From Methylophilus glucosoxydans (GTDB lineage Bacteria > Pseudomonadota > Gammaproteobacteria > Burkholderiales > Methylophilaceae), in assembly GCF_042676145.1 (NCBI RefSeq), contig NZ_JBHTJW010000002.1:620001-684000 (forward strand): a DNA stretch of 64,000 bases. Reading direction: 5' to 3'. The notes beneath the pieces are model-generated. The model ran no database searches. It saw nothing but the letters and a program-made list of their open reading frames with translations, and was not told the origin of the DNA. Positions 53,436-61,860 of the stretch are shown here, piece by piece (position 1 is the first letter of the stretch; the number at the start of each line of letters is the position of its first letter). The position numbers were made by a program, and so were the translations under genes.

Positions 53436-53559
53436 CATCTTTAAACGAAACACAAAATGTTTTGTTTGATGGCTAGGTTTAGTTGATTTTCAACGACTAG
53501 CATTGATTTCCTCCTGATCCAAACCCCCTTTTAACCCGCTTTTGCGGGTTTCTTTTTTT
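53436..53559 (+). ncRNA. Candidate small RNA with unpaired UUUCCUCC, between dnaJ and the ParA-like gene
   Basis: This fills the middle of a 496-base gap with no plausible coding frame. From the expected start it contains an A/T-rich CAAAA/TTTTG dyad, a stem-loop made of GCTAG (53472-53476) with CTAGC (53497-53501) enclosing GTTG/CAAC, an unpaired stretch TTTCCTCCTGATCC (53507-53520), and a strong terminator. Stem-loop, single-stranded seed, then terminator is the usual build of an Hfq-type trans-acting RNA. It shares TTTCCTCC with the candidate at 23366. Confidence 0.5.
53533..53559 (+). terminator. Intrinsic terminator of the dnaJ-ParA intergenic RNA
   Basis: AACCCGC (53533-53539) pairs with GCGGGTT (53544-53550) over TTTT, followed by TCTTTTTTT. 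The dnaJ terminator lies 260 bases upstream, so this one ends a separate transcript. Confidence 0.85.
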
Positions 53560-53712
53560 GTACTGTTTGCTTTGTGCGCCCGGCTTTGTTGCTTGCACAG
53601 GCGGTGCGGGGTGGTCTCTACTGGCAACATCGTTTATGATAGTGCGCATCTAGGTCTGAAATATCCAGGTCTGAAATGATTTCCTCAAGCGCGACTTTGC
53701 ATTCATACCCTC

Positions 53713-54507
53713 ATGTTAAAAATTGCCATTCTTAATCAGAAAGCCGGAGTTGGGGCGACGACGACTGCGCTAAATCTGGCCGCCGCCTACCAGCGCAAAC
53801 AACGTCCAGCGTTGTTGCTGGATATGGATCCGCAGGCAAGATTGACCGAGATCTATAAGCATACAGGGTTGAATGTTCAGTCCAGCCTGCTCGATTTTTA
53901 TGAGCGTGGCACTGCTGTCGCCAACCTGGTTCAACCGCTACGTAATGGTTTGCAAGTGATTACGGCCAATCATGCGTTGAGCAAACTCGATTCGCAATTT
54001 GGCCGTGGACCGGCGACATTGAGCAAGTTAAATGCGGGCTTGGGCACCCTGGCACAACAGCAGCCGGCGTTAACGGTGGTGATGGATTGCTGCCCATACA
54101 TGGGGGTGATTTCATTAAGTGCCGTGTTTGCCAGTGACCTGGTCGTGGTCCCTGTGACCACGGATTATTTATCGATTCATTCTGCGGTCAGAATGGACAA
54201 GGCGCTCAATGCCTTGCAGCCCGTGCTCAAGCGCAAGATCGCACGCCGCTACCTGCTCACGCGTGCGGAGTCACGCAAGAGCATGACCACTGAGGTGGAG
54301 CAGGAAATGCGCCGCCTGTTTGGTCAGGAGCTGCTCATGACCAAAATTGGTGAGCATGCTGCCTTGAGCGAAAGTCTGCGTATGGGGCAGCATGTGTTTG
54401 AGTATGACGCACAAAGTGCCGCCGCCCATGACTATCTGGCGCTTTACTTCGAGCTGCAGGATGTGTTCAGGCAATTGAACCGGCAACCGATGGCGACGCT
54501 TGTCTGA
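53713..54507 (+). CDS. Orphan ParA/MinD-like protein with degenerate P-loop
   Basis: A 264-residue ParA-superfamily protein. The deviant Walker A reads NQKAGVGATTTALNLA: the signature lysine K10 is present, but the P-loop lysine is alanine (A15), and the second glycine is also changed (KAG for KGG). The switch regions are LLDMDPQARLT and VVMDCCPYMGVISLSA (family consensus IDxPP). The C-terminal part (RYLLTRAESRKSMTTEVEQEM) matches Soj-like proteins. No parB or parS-like repeats lie nearby. It may bind nucleotide poorly or act as a non-hydrolysing partner. It converges with corA. Confidence 0.82.
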   Translation: MLKIAILNQKAGVGATTTALNLAAAYQRKQRPALLLDMDPQARLTEIYKHTGLNVQSSLLDFYERGTAVANLVQPLRNGLQVITANHALSKLDSQFGRGPATLSKLNAGLGTLAQQQPALTVVMDCCPYMGVISLSAVFASDLVVVPVTTDYLSIHSAVRMDKALNALQPVLKRKIARRYLLTRAESRKSMTTEVEQEMRRLFGQELLMTKIGEHAALSESLRMGQHVFEYDAQSAAAHDYLALYFELQDVFRQLNRQPMATLV

Positions 54508-54513
54508 GTGCCA

Positions 54514-55605
54514 CTAAGCTTCACGGCGGCTGCTTAACCACTGCCGCCGCCAGAAAACTAGCAGCATGGCCAAGGCAATGCCCAGCATCATCAACATCGC
54601 CCACCAAAAGCCGTTTGGCTCCTTGAGCCATGGCATTTCATTGAAGTTCATGCCAAAAATCCCCGCAATCAGTGTCGCTGGCATAAACAGCATGGCGACC
54701 ACGGTCAATGCCCGTACTTCCAGGTTGACGCGCTGACTCAAGCTGGTCATGTAAATATCCATGAGTCCACTCAAGGTGTCGCGGATCGCTTCCAGCGACT
54801 CGGTAAAATGCACGGTGTGATCATACAGGTCGCGCAGGTAAGGCACGGTTTGCGGACTAAAGAATCCGTGTTCATTGCGGATCAGGCTATTGAGCACTTC
54901 TCGCAAGGGCCATACTGCCCGTCTGAGCTGGATGGACACATGTTTGAGGCGGTGGATATTCTGCAGGTCTTCCGGCGTGGGCTGGTTAAGCAAATGGGCT
55001 TCGAGTTGTTCGGCATCCTCATTGATGGCCTCCAGCACCTGAAAGTAACGTTCCATCAGGCTATCTAGCAGGGTATAGCACAAGTAGTCCGGGCCACTTT
55101 GACGCAGCAAGGCCTGGCCCTGGCGCAAGCGCTCGCGCACGGGCTCAAAACTGCCAGAGGGCCTTTCCTGAAAAGTCAGCAGCCACTCACGACCCAAGGC
55201 CATGCTGATTTGCTCGGAGCTCACACTCATGCTTTCAGCATCATAGTAAAACAGGCGCGTTTCCAGAAACAGGTAGTCGGGGTAGGTATCCAGTTTGGGA
55301 CGCTGTTCGGTGTTTAAAATATCGTCCAGTACCAACGGATGCAGCTTGAAGCGACGGGCGACCGCTTGTAAAAGGGGAATATCCAGTACGCCGTGCACAT
55401 TAATCCAGGCCACATGCCCGCCAGGCGCTTGCCAATCAGTGATCTCCTGCATGGTCAGTTGCTGCGCGACTAGCGCTTGCGTGTTGTAGCAAATTTTATG
55501 AATGCAGGCGGCGGTTGACTCTGTTTGCGCGGTCGTGTCGGTGCCGGTTTGCGGCTTGCCTAACAGTCGATGTTTGCGGTGCGGGTGCTTGCGTTTAGCC
55601 ATCAT
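54514..55605 (-). CDS. corA: CorA-family magnesium/cobalt transporter
   Basis: A 363-residue pentameric Mg2+ channel. A large cytoplasmic N-terminal domain (GHVAWINVHGVLDIPLLQAVARRFKLHPLVLDDIL, read in part) precedes two C-terminal helices with the selectivity motif GMN in AGIFGMNFNEMP. The C-terminus is basic (FWRRQWLSSRREA). The His/Arg/Lys-rich first 15 residues are unusual but common in betaproteobacterial members. Two ATG codons (55605, 55602) are possible starts. It is divergent from aroC. Confidence 0.93.
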   Translation of the reverse strand: MMAKRKHPHRKHRLLGKPQTGTDTTAQTESTAACIHKICYNTQALVAQQLTMQEITDWQAPGGHVAWINVHGVLDIPLLQAVARRFKLHPLVLDDILNTEQRPKLDTYPDYLFLETRLFYYDAESMSVSSEQISMALGREWLLTFQERPSGSFEPVRERLRQGQALLRQSGPDYLCYTLLDSLMERYFQVLEAINEDAEQLEAHLLNQPTPEDLQNIHRLKHVSIQLRRAVWPLREVLNSLIRNEHGFFSPQTVPYLRDLYDHTVHFTESLEAIRDTLSGLMDIYMTSLSQRVNLEVRALTVVAMLFMPATLIAGIFGMNFNEMPWLKEPNGFWWAMLMMLGIALAMLLVFWRRQWLSSRREA

Positions 55606-55721
55606 GGTCCCAGATCAATAAGCCGTTTCAGCATAAGCGTTCAAGGCCCGGAAATCAACCCGTGGGCGGGGTCGCAGGCAGTCTATGATAAAATAAACAA
55701 AATTATTCAGTGAGAGTTCAC

Positions 55722-56813
55722 ATGTCTGGCAATACCATCGGCACCCTGTTTACCCTGACCTCATTCGGCGAATCGCATGGTCCGGCCATTGGCGGGATTG
55801 TGGATGGCTGTCCGCCAGGGCTGGAGTTGAGTGCTGCCGACCTGCAAGTGGATCTTGACCGTCGCAAGCCTGGAACGTCACGCCATGTGACGCAACGGGC
55901 AGAAGCCGATGAGGTGGAGATCTTGTCTGGTGTGTTTGAAGGCAAAACGACTGGTACACCGATTGGTTTGCTGATTCGCAATACAGATCAGCGCTCGCAG
56001 GATTACAGCAAAATCATGGACACTTTCCGTCCTGGGCATGCAGATTATACCTATGCCCAGAAATACGGCATTCGCGATTACCGTGGCGGTGGCCGTTCCA
56101 GTGCGCGTGAAACAGCGGTGCGTGTAGCCGCCGGCGCCATTGCCAAAAAATGGCTCAAGCAACAATACGGCGTAGAAATCCGCGGCTATTTGAGCCAACT
56201 CGGTGAAATCAAGGTGCCGTTTGTGGGCTGGGAAGCGCTGGCACATGAGGGCAATGCTTTCTTTGCCCCCAATGTCGAGATGTTGCCGCAACTTGAAGCT
56301 TATATGGACCAGATCCGTAGCGAGCGCGATTCTGTCGGTGCTCAGATTACTGTGGTGGCCGAACGCGTGCCGGTTGGTCTGGGCGAACCGATTTTCGACC
56401 GTCTGGATGCCGATATTGCGCATGCGATGATGGGCATTAATGCCGTTAAAGGCGTGGAAATCGGTGCCGGGTTTGATTCGATTGCCCAGCGCGGCAGCGA
56501 GCATTGTGATGAGTTGACGCCAGAAGGATTTGCCACCAACCATGCCGGGGGGATTTTGGGCGGTATTTCCAGCGGTCAGGACATTGTGGTCAATGTGGCG
56601 TTCAAGCCCACGTCCAGTATCCCGCAAGCGCGTCGTTCAATTAATCAGGCTGGCGAGGCGATTATGATGCAAACCACGGGCCGTCATGACCCTTGTGTCG
56701 GCATCCGGGCCACGCCTATCGTTGAGGCGATGCTGGCATTGGTGCTGATGGATCATGCCCTGCGTCATCGCGGCCAGAATGCGGACGTGCATTCAAACAC
56801 GCCTCGTCTGTAA
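55722..56813 (+). CDS. aroC: Chorismate synthase
   Basis: The last step of the shikimate pathway, reduced-FMN-dependent. It is 363 residues long from ATG 55722; a GTG at 55710 is in frame but less likely. Signatures are FGESHGPAIGGIVDGCPPG, RPGHADYTYAQKYGIRDYRGGGRSSARET and GRHDPCVGIRATPIVEAM. The MFS gene 55 bases downstream is likely co-transcribed; between them an imperfect hairpin (CGCCCA/TGGGCG, about 56821-56844) has no T-run. Confidence 0.98.
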   Translation: MSGNTIGTLFTLTSFGESHGPAIGGIVDGCPPGLELSAADLQVDLDRRKPGTSRHVTQRAEADEVEILSGVFEGKTTGTPIGLLIRNTDQRSQDYSKIMDTFRPGHADYTYAQKYGIRDYRGGGRSSARETAVRVAAGAIAKKWLKQQYGVEIRGYLSQLGEIKVPFVGWEALAHEGNAFFAPNVEMLPQLEAYMDQIRSERDSVGAQITVVAERVPVGLGEPIFDRLDADIAHAMMGINAVKGVEIGAGFDSIAQRGSEHCDELTPEGFATNHAGGILGGISSGQDIVVNVAFKPTSSIPQARRSINQAGEAIMMQTTGRHDPCVGIRATPIVEAMLALVLMDHALRHRGQNADVHSNTPRL

Positions 56814-56868
56814 TTTCACCCGCCCATGGCCTGCGCCTGGGCGGTGACCTTTAAAGCGCACAACTGTC

Positions 56869-58041
56869 ATGAGCCACGCCTTACACTTTAATCTGTCGCG
56901 CTTTTATTTCATCTACTACTTTTTCGTCGGTGCGTTCGTTCCCTACTGGGGGCTTTATCTGACGGCCGAATCCTTCAGTCCTGCGGATATTGGCATCCTC
57001 ATGTCGCTGTTTCAGTTGAGCCGCATCGTCGCGCCCAATCTGTGGGGCTGGCTGGCTGACCATACCCGGCAACGTGTACGCTGGATACGCCTGACCGCGT
57101 TTCTCGGCTTGCTGGGCTTTGTCGCCATCTTTTGGGCCCATGATTTCAAGACCATGTTTATTGTCATGGTCGCCTTAAGTTTATTTACCAGCTCCACCTT
57201 GCCGCTGTCGGAGTCGCTGGTACTGGCGCATTTGGCCAGCACCAATGGTCACTACAGCAAAATCCGTTTGTGGGGCTCCTGGGGCTTTATTGTGGCCTCA
57301 GTCTTACTCGGTTACCTGACCGACTGGTTTGGCATAGGCAGCCTGCTCTGGTTTATTCTGCTGGTGCAATGCAGCTTGTTTGGCCTGACCTGGTTATTAC
57401 CTGAGGCGCATGTTCCACCGCATGCGCAGGATGATTTTTCAGTGTGGCAAATTCTGAAGCAGCCTGCCGTGATGTCGCTGCTGATTGGCTGCGCCATGAT
57501 GGTGACCGCGCATGGGCTCATGTATAACTTTTATTCGATTTATCTGGCCGAGCATGGCTATAGCAAAGGCATGATCGGCTGGTTATGGTCGCTAGGCGTG
57601 ATTTGCGAAATTGGCATTTTCATGAAAATGCCCTGGATCATGGCACGCTTTAAACTCAAAACCATTTTGCTGGTCAGCCTGCTCATTGGCGTGGTGCGCT
57701 TTACCATGATGGGTCTGGTGCCAGATCAACTGTGGTTGTTGTTACTGGCACAAACCCTGCATGCGTTTACTTTTGGCAGTTTTCATGCGGCCTCGGTCGA
57801 GGTGGTGACGCAATATTTTAATGGCCGTCACCAGGCCAAAGGGCAGGCCATATATAACAGTGTGGCGTACGGGGTAGGTGGCGCGCTGGGTGGCTTACTC
57901 GGGGGCTTTGCTTTGCAGTATTTAGGCGGCCAATTAACGTTTACGCTAGCGGCGCTGTTTCCGCTCCTGGGGGCGATCATCGTGGCGGTGGGCCTGCATC
58001 TGCACCAACCTTATGCGCGCAATGGCATGTTTAGTCATTAG
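56869..58041 (+). CDS. MFS transporter, PPP (phenylpropionate transporter, HcaT-like) family
   Basis: A 390-residue, twelve-helix protein. The N-terminal FYFIYYFFVGAFVPYWGLYL and the segment SKIRLWGSWGFIVASVLLGYLTDW are typical of the HcaT/MFS_1-like group. Members are annotated as 3-phenylpropionate transporters, but few have been tested, so the substrate is unknown. It follows aroC and is closed by a bidirectional terminator shared with the folE2 operon from the other side. Confidence 0.88.
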   Translation: MSHALHFNLSRFYFIYYFFVGAFVPYWGLYLTAESFSPADIGILMSLFQLSRIVAPNLWGWLADHTRQRVRWIRLTAFLGLLGFVAIFWAHDFKTMFIVMVALSLFTSSTLPLSESLVLAHLASTNGHYSKIRLWGSWGFIVASVLLGYLTDWFGIGSLLWFILLVQCSLFGLTWLLPEAHVPPHAQDDFSVWQILKQPAVMSLLIGCAMMVTAHGLMYNFYSIYLAEHGYSKGMIGWLWSLGVICEIGIFMKMPWIMARFKLKTILLVSLLIGVVRFTMMGLVPDQLWLLLLAQTLHAFTFGSFHAASVEVVTQYFNGRHQAKGQAIYNSVAYGVGGALGGLLGGFALQYLGGQLTFTLAALFPLLGAIIVAVGLHLHQPYARNGMFSH

Positions 58042-58066
58042 CGAAGCAGGGCGCATCAGCAGGTAT

Positions 58067-58093
58067 AAAAAAACGGCCTGATGGCCGTTTTTA
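58067..58093. terminator. Bidirectional terminator between the MFS gene and the folE2 operon
   Basis: ACGGCC (58073-58078) pairs with GGCCGT (58083-58088), flanked by A6 on the left and TTTTT on the right, so it can end transcripts from both sides. It stands 14 bases past the stop codon of the duplicated folE2 tail. Confidence 0.85.
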
Positions 58094-58106
58094 TTTGCAT
58101 GTGCGG

Positions 58107-58172
58107 TTATGAAAGACGTTTGTCTTTCTCAATTAATGCATAAGCCGAGTGATTGTGGATAGACTCGAAATT
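58107..58172 (-). pseudogene. Duplicated 3' end of folE2 (21-codon remnant)
   Basis: On the minus strand, 21 codons plus TAA encode NFESIHNHSAYALIE followed by KDKRLS, matching the last 21 residues of the intact FolE2 at 18 positions (the differences are Arg/Lys, Val/Leu and Gln/Ser). Upstream of the first matching codon the frame is closed by TAA. Although the protein is nearly identical, most codons differ at synonymous positions, so this is not a recent tandem copy. It lies between the intact gene and its terminator. It has no start codon and cannot be a gene by itself. Confidence 0.85.
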
Positions 58173-58192
58173 TTAGTTTTGGCCGCTTCGCT

Positions 58193-58212
58193 TAACATCG
58201 AAATCGATGTTA
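58193..58212. repeat. Inverted repeat between folE2 and its tail remnant
   Basis: TAACATCGA (58193-58201) and TCGATGTTA (58204-58212) are a perfect 9-bp dyad with a 2-base gap, inside the 68 bases that separate the remnant from the folE2 stop codon. No T-run follows on the minus strand. It may mark the recombination junction or act as an mRNA 3' structure. Confidence 0.5.
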
Positions 58213-58240
58213 GCCTACACTGAAACTTTGTCAAAACAGA

Positions 58241-59047
58241 TTACTGAACGCGTTTGTCTCTCTCGATCAAGGCATATGCACTATGGTTGTGAATACTCTC
58301 AAAGTTTTCAGATTCAACGACGTATTTGATGATACGTTTTTCATCATTGAGTTGTGCTGCGACGTCACGCACCATGTCTTCGACAAATTTTGGATTGTCA
58401 TAGGCGCGCTCGGTAACGAATTTTTCATCTGGACGCTTGAGTAGGCCATACAACTGGCAAGAGGCTTGTTCTTCAATCAAGGTTACCAGGTCTTCCAGCC
58501 ACATAAACTCGCTCAATAATGCAGTCACAGTCACATGTGAGCGCTGATTATGTGCGCCGTAGTCTGAAATTTTCTTGCTGCATGGGCACAGGCTGGTCAC
58601 TGGTACCATAACCTTGACGGTAATCTCGAACTGGCCGTTTTTGATTTCACCGATAAACGTTACTTCATAATCAAGCAGGCTTTTCACACCAGATACTGGC
58701 GCCGCTTTGTTGATGAAGTAAGGGAAACGCATTTCCACATAGCCTGATTCAGCCTCCAGGCGCTCAACCATTTGGCGCAAGATGGTTTCAAATGAATCAA
58801 TCGAGATGGCACGCTCGTTCATGTTCAATATCTCGACAAAGCGAGACATATGCGTGCCTTTAAAATTGTGCGGCAAGTGCACAAACATATCAAACATCGC
58901 TACGGTATGTTGTTCGCCGCCCGTTTTGTCTTTGACAATCACAGGGTGACGGATAGATTTGATGCCGACTTTGTTGATGTCCAGACGACGCACGTCAGGC
59001 GTATTTTGTACGTCTTCAATCGTTGTGGGGATCACGGGTTGATTCAT
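58241..59047 (-). CDS. folE2: GTP cyclohydrolase FolE2 (type IB)
   Basis: GTP to 7,8-dihydroneopterin triphosphate, for folate and other pterins. The 268-residue protein contains the zinc-ligand cysteine segment VTSLCPCSKKISDYGAHNQRSHV and ETILRQMVERLEAESGYVEMRFPYF, typical of FolE2/COG1469 and unrelated in sequence to FolE. It is last in xseB-ispA-dxs-folE2, 49 bases after dxs. Immediately downstream is a diverged copy of its own C-terminal codons. Confidence 0.96.
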   Translation of the reverse strand: MNQPVIPTTIEDVQNTPDVRRLDINKVGIKSIRHPVIVKDKTGGEQHTVAMFDMFVHLPHNFKGTHMSRFVEILNMNERAISIDSFETILRQMVERLEAESGYVEMRFPYFINKAAPVSGVKSLLDYEVTFIGEIKNGQFEITVKVMVPVTSLCPCSKKISDYGAHNQRSHVTVTALLSEFMWLEDLVTLIEEQASCQLYGLLKRPDEKFVTERAYDNPKFVEDMVRDVAAQLNDEKRIIKYVVESENFESIHNHSAYALIERDKRVQ

Positions 59048-59096
59048 TAGGGTTCCATAGCGGGGATGCCCGCCTGTTAGTTAATAGTTGAGTTTA

Positions 59097-60941
59097 CTAC
59101 TCGGAAATTAATTTCTCAATAGCCAAGCGTATACCGGTCTCGTCTAGACCACAATCCGCAAGCATAGTTTCATGTTTGCCGTGATCAATAAAACGGTCAG
59201 GAAGTCCCAGGCAGCGGATGGCTTTCACCACGCCATGCGACTGCAAGCACTCCATGACGGCAGCGCCAGCTCCACCCTGTACAGCGTTTTCTTCCACCGT
59301 GACCAGGTAGTCGTGGGTTTGCGCCATGTGCAACACCATCGCTTCATCCAGCGGCTTGATAAAGCGCATATTCACCACGCTGGCATTCAAAGCATCTGCA
59401 GCTTGTAACGCAGGCTGCAGCATGCTGCCAAACGCCAGAATTGCCACTTTTACGCCCTGTCTGACTTGGCTGGCTTTGCCAATTGCTAGCGTCGCTAACG
59501 TGGGCGACACGGTGGCACCGATGCCACTGCCGCGCGGATAACGGACAGCCGCAGTCCCAGGGTAGTGGTAGCCGGTAGACAACATCAGCCGGCACTCGTT
59601 TTCATCGCTGGGTGCCATGATGACGATCTCCGGGATGCAGCGCAAAAAGCTTAAATCAAAGCTGCCCGCATGGGTGGGGCCATCGGCACCGACCAGCCCG
59701 GCACGGTCAATCGCCAGTAACACATCCAGTTTTTGCAGCGCAATATCGTGGATCAATTGGTCGTAAGCGCGCTGTAAAAAGGTCGAGTAGATCGCCACTA
59801 CGGGCTTAAGGCCATCGCACGCCATGCCAGCAGCAAAGGTCAATGCGTGTTGTTCAGCAATGCCGACATCAAAATAGCGTGCCGGATACGTCTCTGCAAA
59901 ACGATTGAGTCCGGAACCGTCACACATGGCAGGCGTGATGCCTATCAGTTTGTCATCTGCCGCGGCCATGTCTACCAGCCAATCACCAAACACTTGCGTA
60001 TAGGTCGGACGGTCGCTGTGGCTCAGGCTGTGACCATTTTCCGGGTCAAACTTGCTCACACCGTGGTATTTGTTTGGGTTATCTTCGGCCGGGCTGTAGC
60101 CTTTGCCCTTTTGCGTCACCACATGCAAAAACTGCGGCCCTTGCAATTGACGGATATTGCCCAGCGTATCCACCAGTGTGTCTATGTCGTGGCCATCAAT
60201 CGGGCCGATGTAATTAAACCCGAACTCTTCAAACAGGGTGCCGGGCGTGACCATGCCTTTGGCGTGCTCTTCTGCGCGTTTGGCAAACTCTTTGACGGGC
60301 GGCATGATATCCAGCACTTTTTTGCCGCTGCGGCGCACGCTGTCATACAGTTTGCCCGACATCAGGCGAGCAAGGTAATTGTTGAGCGCTCCCACATTGT
60401 TGGAAATGCTCATGTCGTTGTCATTGAGGATCACCAGGATATTGGTATCCATATCGCCCGCATTATTGAGCGCCTCAAACGCCATCCCCGCGGTCATGGC
60501 ACCATCACCGATAATGGCAACACTGCGGCGATCCAGTCCTTGTGCTTTGGCGGCCACCGCCATGCCTAGCGCCGCTGAAATTGAGGTGCTGGAATGCCCC
60601 GTGCCAAAGGTGTCGTACTCACTCTCGTCGCGCTTGGGAAAACCGGCAATCCCGCCCGCCTTGCGCAGGCTAGCCATGGCTTCGCGTCTACCGGTCAGGA
60701 TTTTGTGCGGATAGGTTTGATGGCCGACGTCCCAGACCAGACGGTCATCCGGCGTGTTGTAAATGTAATGCAGCGCAATGGTCAGCTCGACGACACCAAG
60801 GTTGGAGGCCAAATGCCCCCCTGTTTGCGAGACGCTTTGAATCAGAAATGCTCGCAGTTCTGCGGCCAGCACTTTGAGTTGTGTGCGCTCGAGTGCGCGT
60901 AACTCAGTGGGGGATTGAATACGGGACAACAGTGAAGTCAT
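59097..60941 (-). CDS. dxs: 1-deoxy-D-xylulose-5-phosphate synthase
   Basis: A thiamine-diphosphate enzyme condensing pyruvate and glyceraldehyde 3-phosphate, the entry to the MEP isoprenoid pathway. The 614-residue protein shows HLASNLGVVELTIALHYIY, DVGHQTYPHKILTGR, the ThDP motif IGDGAMTAGMAFEALNNAG, GPIDGHDIDTLV and the transketolase-like DRAGLVGADGPTHAGSFDL. It starts 2 bases after ispA ends, so the two are translationally coupled. Confidence 0.98.
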   Translation of the reverse strand: MTSLLSRIQSPTELRALERTQLKVLAAELRAFLIQSVSQTGGHLASNLGVVELTIALHYIYNTPDDRLVWDVGHQTYPHKILTGRREAMASLRKAGGIAGFPKRDESEYDTFGTGHSSTSISAALGMAVAAKAQGLDRRSVAIIGDGAMTAGMAFEALNNAGDMDTNILVILNDNDMSISNNVGALNNYLARLMSGKLYDSVRRSGKKVLDIMPPVKEFAKRAEEHAKGMVTPGTLFEEFGFNYIGPIDGHDIDTLVDTLGNIRQLQGPQFLHVVTQKGKGYSPAEDNPNKYHGVSKFDPENGHSLSHSDRPTYTQVFGDWLVDMAAADDKLIGITPAMCDGSGLNRFAETYPARYFDVGIAEQHALTFAAGMACDGLKPVVAIYSTFLQRAYDQLIHDIALQKLDVLLAIDRAGLVGADGPTHAGSFDLSFLRCIPEIVIMAPSDENECRLMLSTGYHYPGTAAVRYPRGSGIGATVSPTLATLAIGKASQVRQGVKVAILAFGSMLQPALQAADALNASVVNMRFIKPLDEAMVLHMAQTHDYLVTVEENAVQGGAGAAVMECLQSHGVVKAIRCLGLPDRFIDHGKHETMLADCGLDETGIRLAIEKLISE

Positions 60942-60943
60942 GA

Positions 60944-61834
60944 TTAAAAAGGACGCTCACAAATAAATTTGGCAATCCCGCGCAGCGGATCCGCCTGGGC
61001 ACCATAGCCTGCCAATAATTGCAGGGCTTCAGCATAAAGTGCTTCTACCAGCGTTTTTGCCTCCTCCAGCCCCAGCAGGCTGACGTAGGTAGACTTGTCT
61101 TGCAGCGCATCTTTGCCAGCCGTTTTGCCCAGGGTTTGCGTATCTGCTGTTGCATCGAGAATGTCATCGACAACCTGAAATGCTAGCCCCATCTTTTGGC
61201 TGTATTGCTCCAAACACTGAATTAATGCCGGTGCGGTGTCTGGCGCCGCATAAGCGCCAAGCAATGTCGCGGCTCGGATCAGCGCGCCAGTTTTATATTG
61301 ATGCATGGTCTCTAACTCAGCACGCGTCAACCGTTTGCCCGTACTCTGCAAATCGATGCTTTGGCCGCCACACATGCCACGTGAGCCGGTCGCTTGTGCC
61401 AATACCTGCACTTGCTTGAGCGCTTGTGGTGCCTGAGTCTCGGCGATGCATTCAAATGCCAGACTTTGCAAGGCATCACCGACCAGCAGTGCGGTGGCAT
61501 CATCATATTGCTTATGGCAACTCGGCTTGCCACGACGCAAATCGTCGTCATCCATGCATGGCATATCGTCATGCACCAATGAAAATGCGTGAATCAACTC
61601 GACAGCTGCCGCACTGGCATCAGCCGTCATTCTGGAGGTGCCTGCCAGTTCTGCTGCGGCATAACTCAATAACGCACGCACCCGTTTACCTCCACCGAGC
61701 ACCGCGTAACGCATGGCTTCGTGCAGGCGTTCAGGCAATATTTGCTCACCAGGCAAAAGGCGAGCCAGCACCTGCTCCACATGTTGTTGATGTGCGCGTG
61801 CCCAATGATCAAAGACAAAAGCAGAAGTGGTCAT
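60944..61834 (-). CDS. ispA: Farnesyl diphosphate synthase (polyprenyl synthetase)
   Basis: A 296-residue all-helical prenyltransferase adding isopentenyl units to make farnesyl diphosphate. The first Asp-rich motif is DDMPCMDDDDLRRGKPSCHK (bacterial DDxxxxD type II form) and the second is FQVVDDILDATAD. GGGKRVRALLSYAAAEL is also typical. It sits between xseB (26-base gap) and dxs, the standard order. Confidence 0.97.
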   Translation of the reverse strand: MTTSAFVFDHWARAHQQHVEQVLARLLPGEQILPERLHEAMRYAVLGGGKRVRALLSYAAAELAGTSRMTADASAAAVELIHAFSLVHDDMPCMDDDDLRRGKPSCHKQYDDATALLVGDALQSLAFECIAETQAPQALKQVQVLAQATGSRGMCGGQSIDLQSTGKRLTRAELETMHQYKTGALIRAATLLGAYAAPDTAPALIQCLEQYSQKMGLAFQVVDDILDATADTQTLGKTAGKDALQDKSTYVSLLGLEEAKTLVEALYAEALQLLAGYGAQADPLRGIAKFICERPF

Positions 61835-61860
61835 GAATAAACAGGAAAGTGGCTGGCGGG

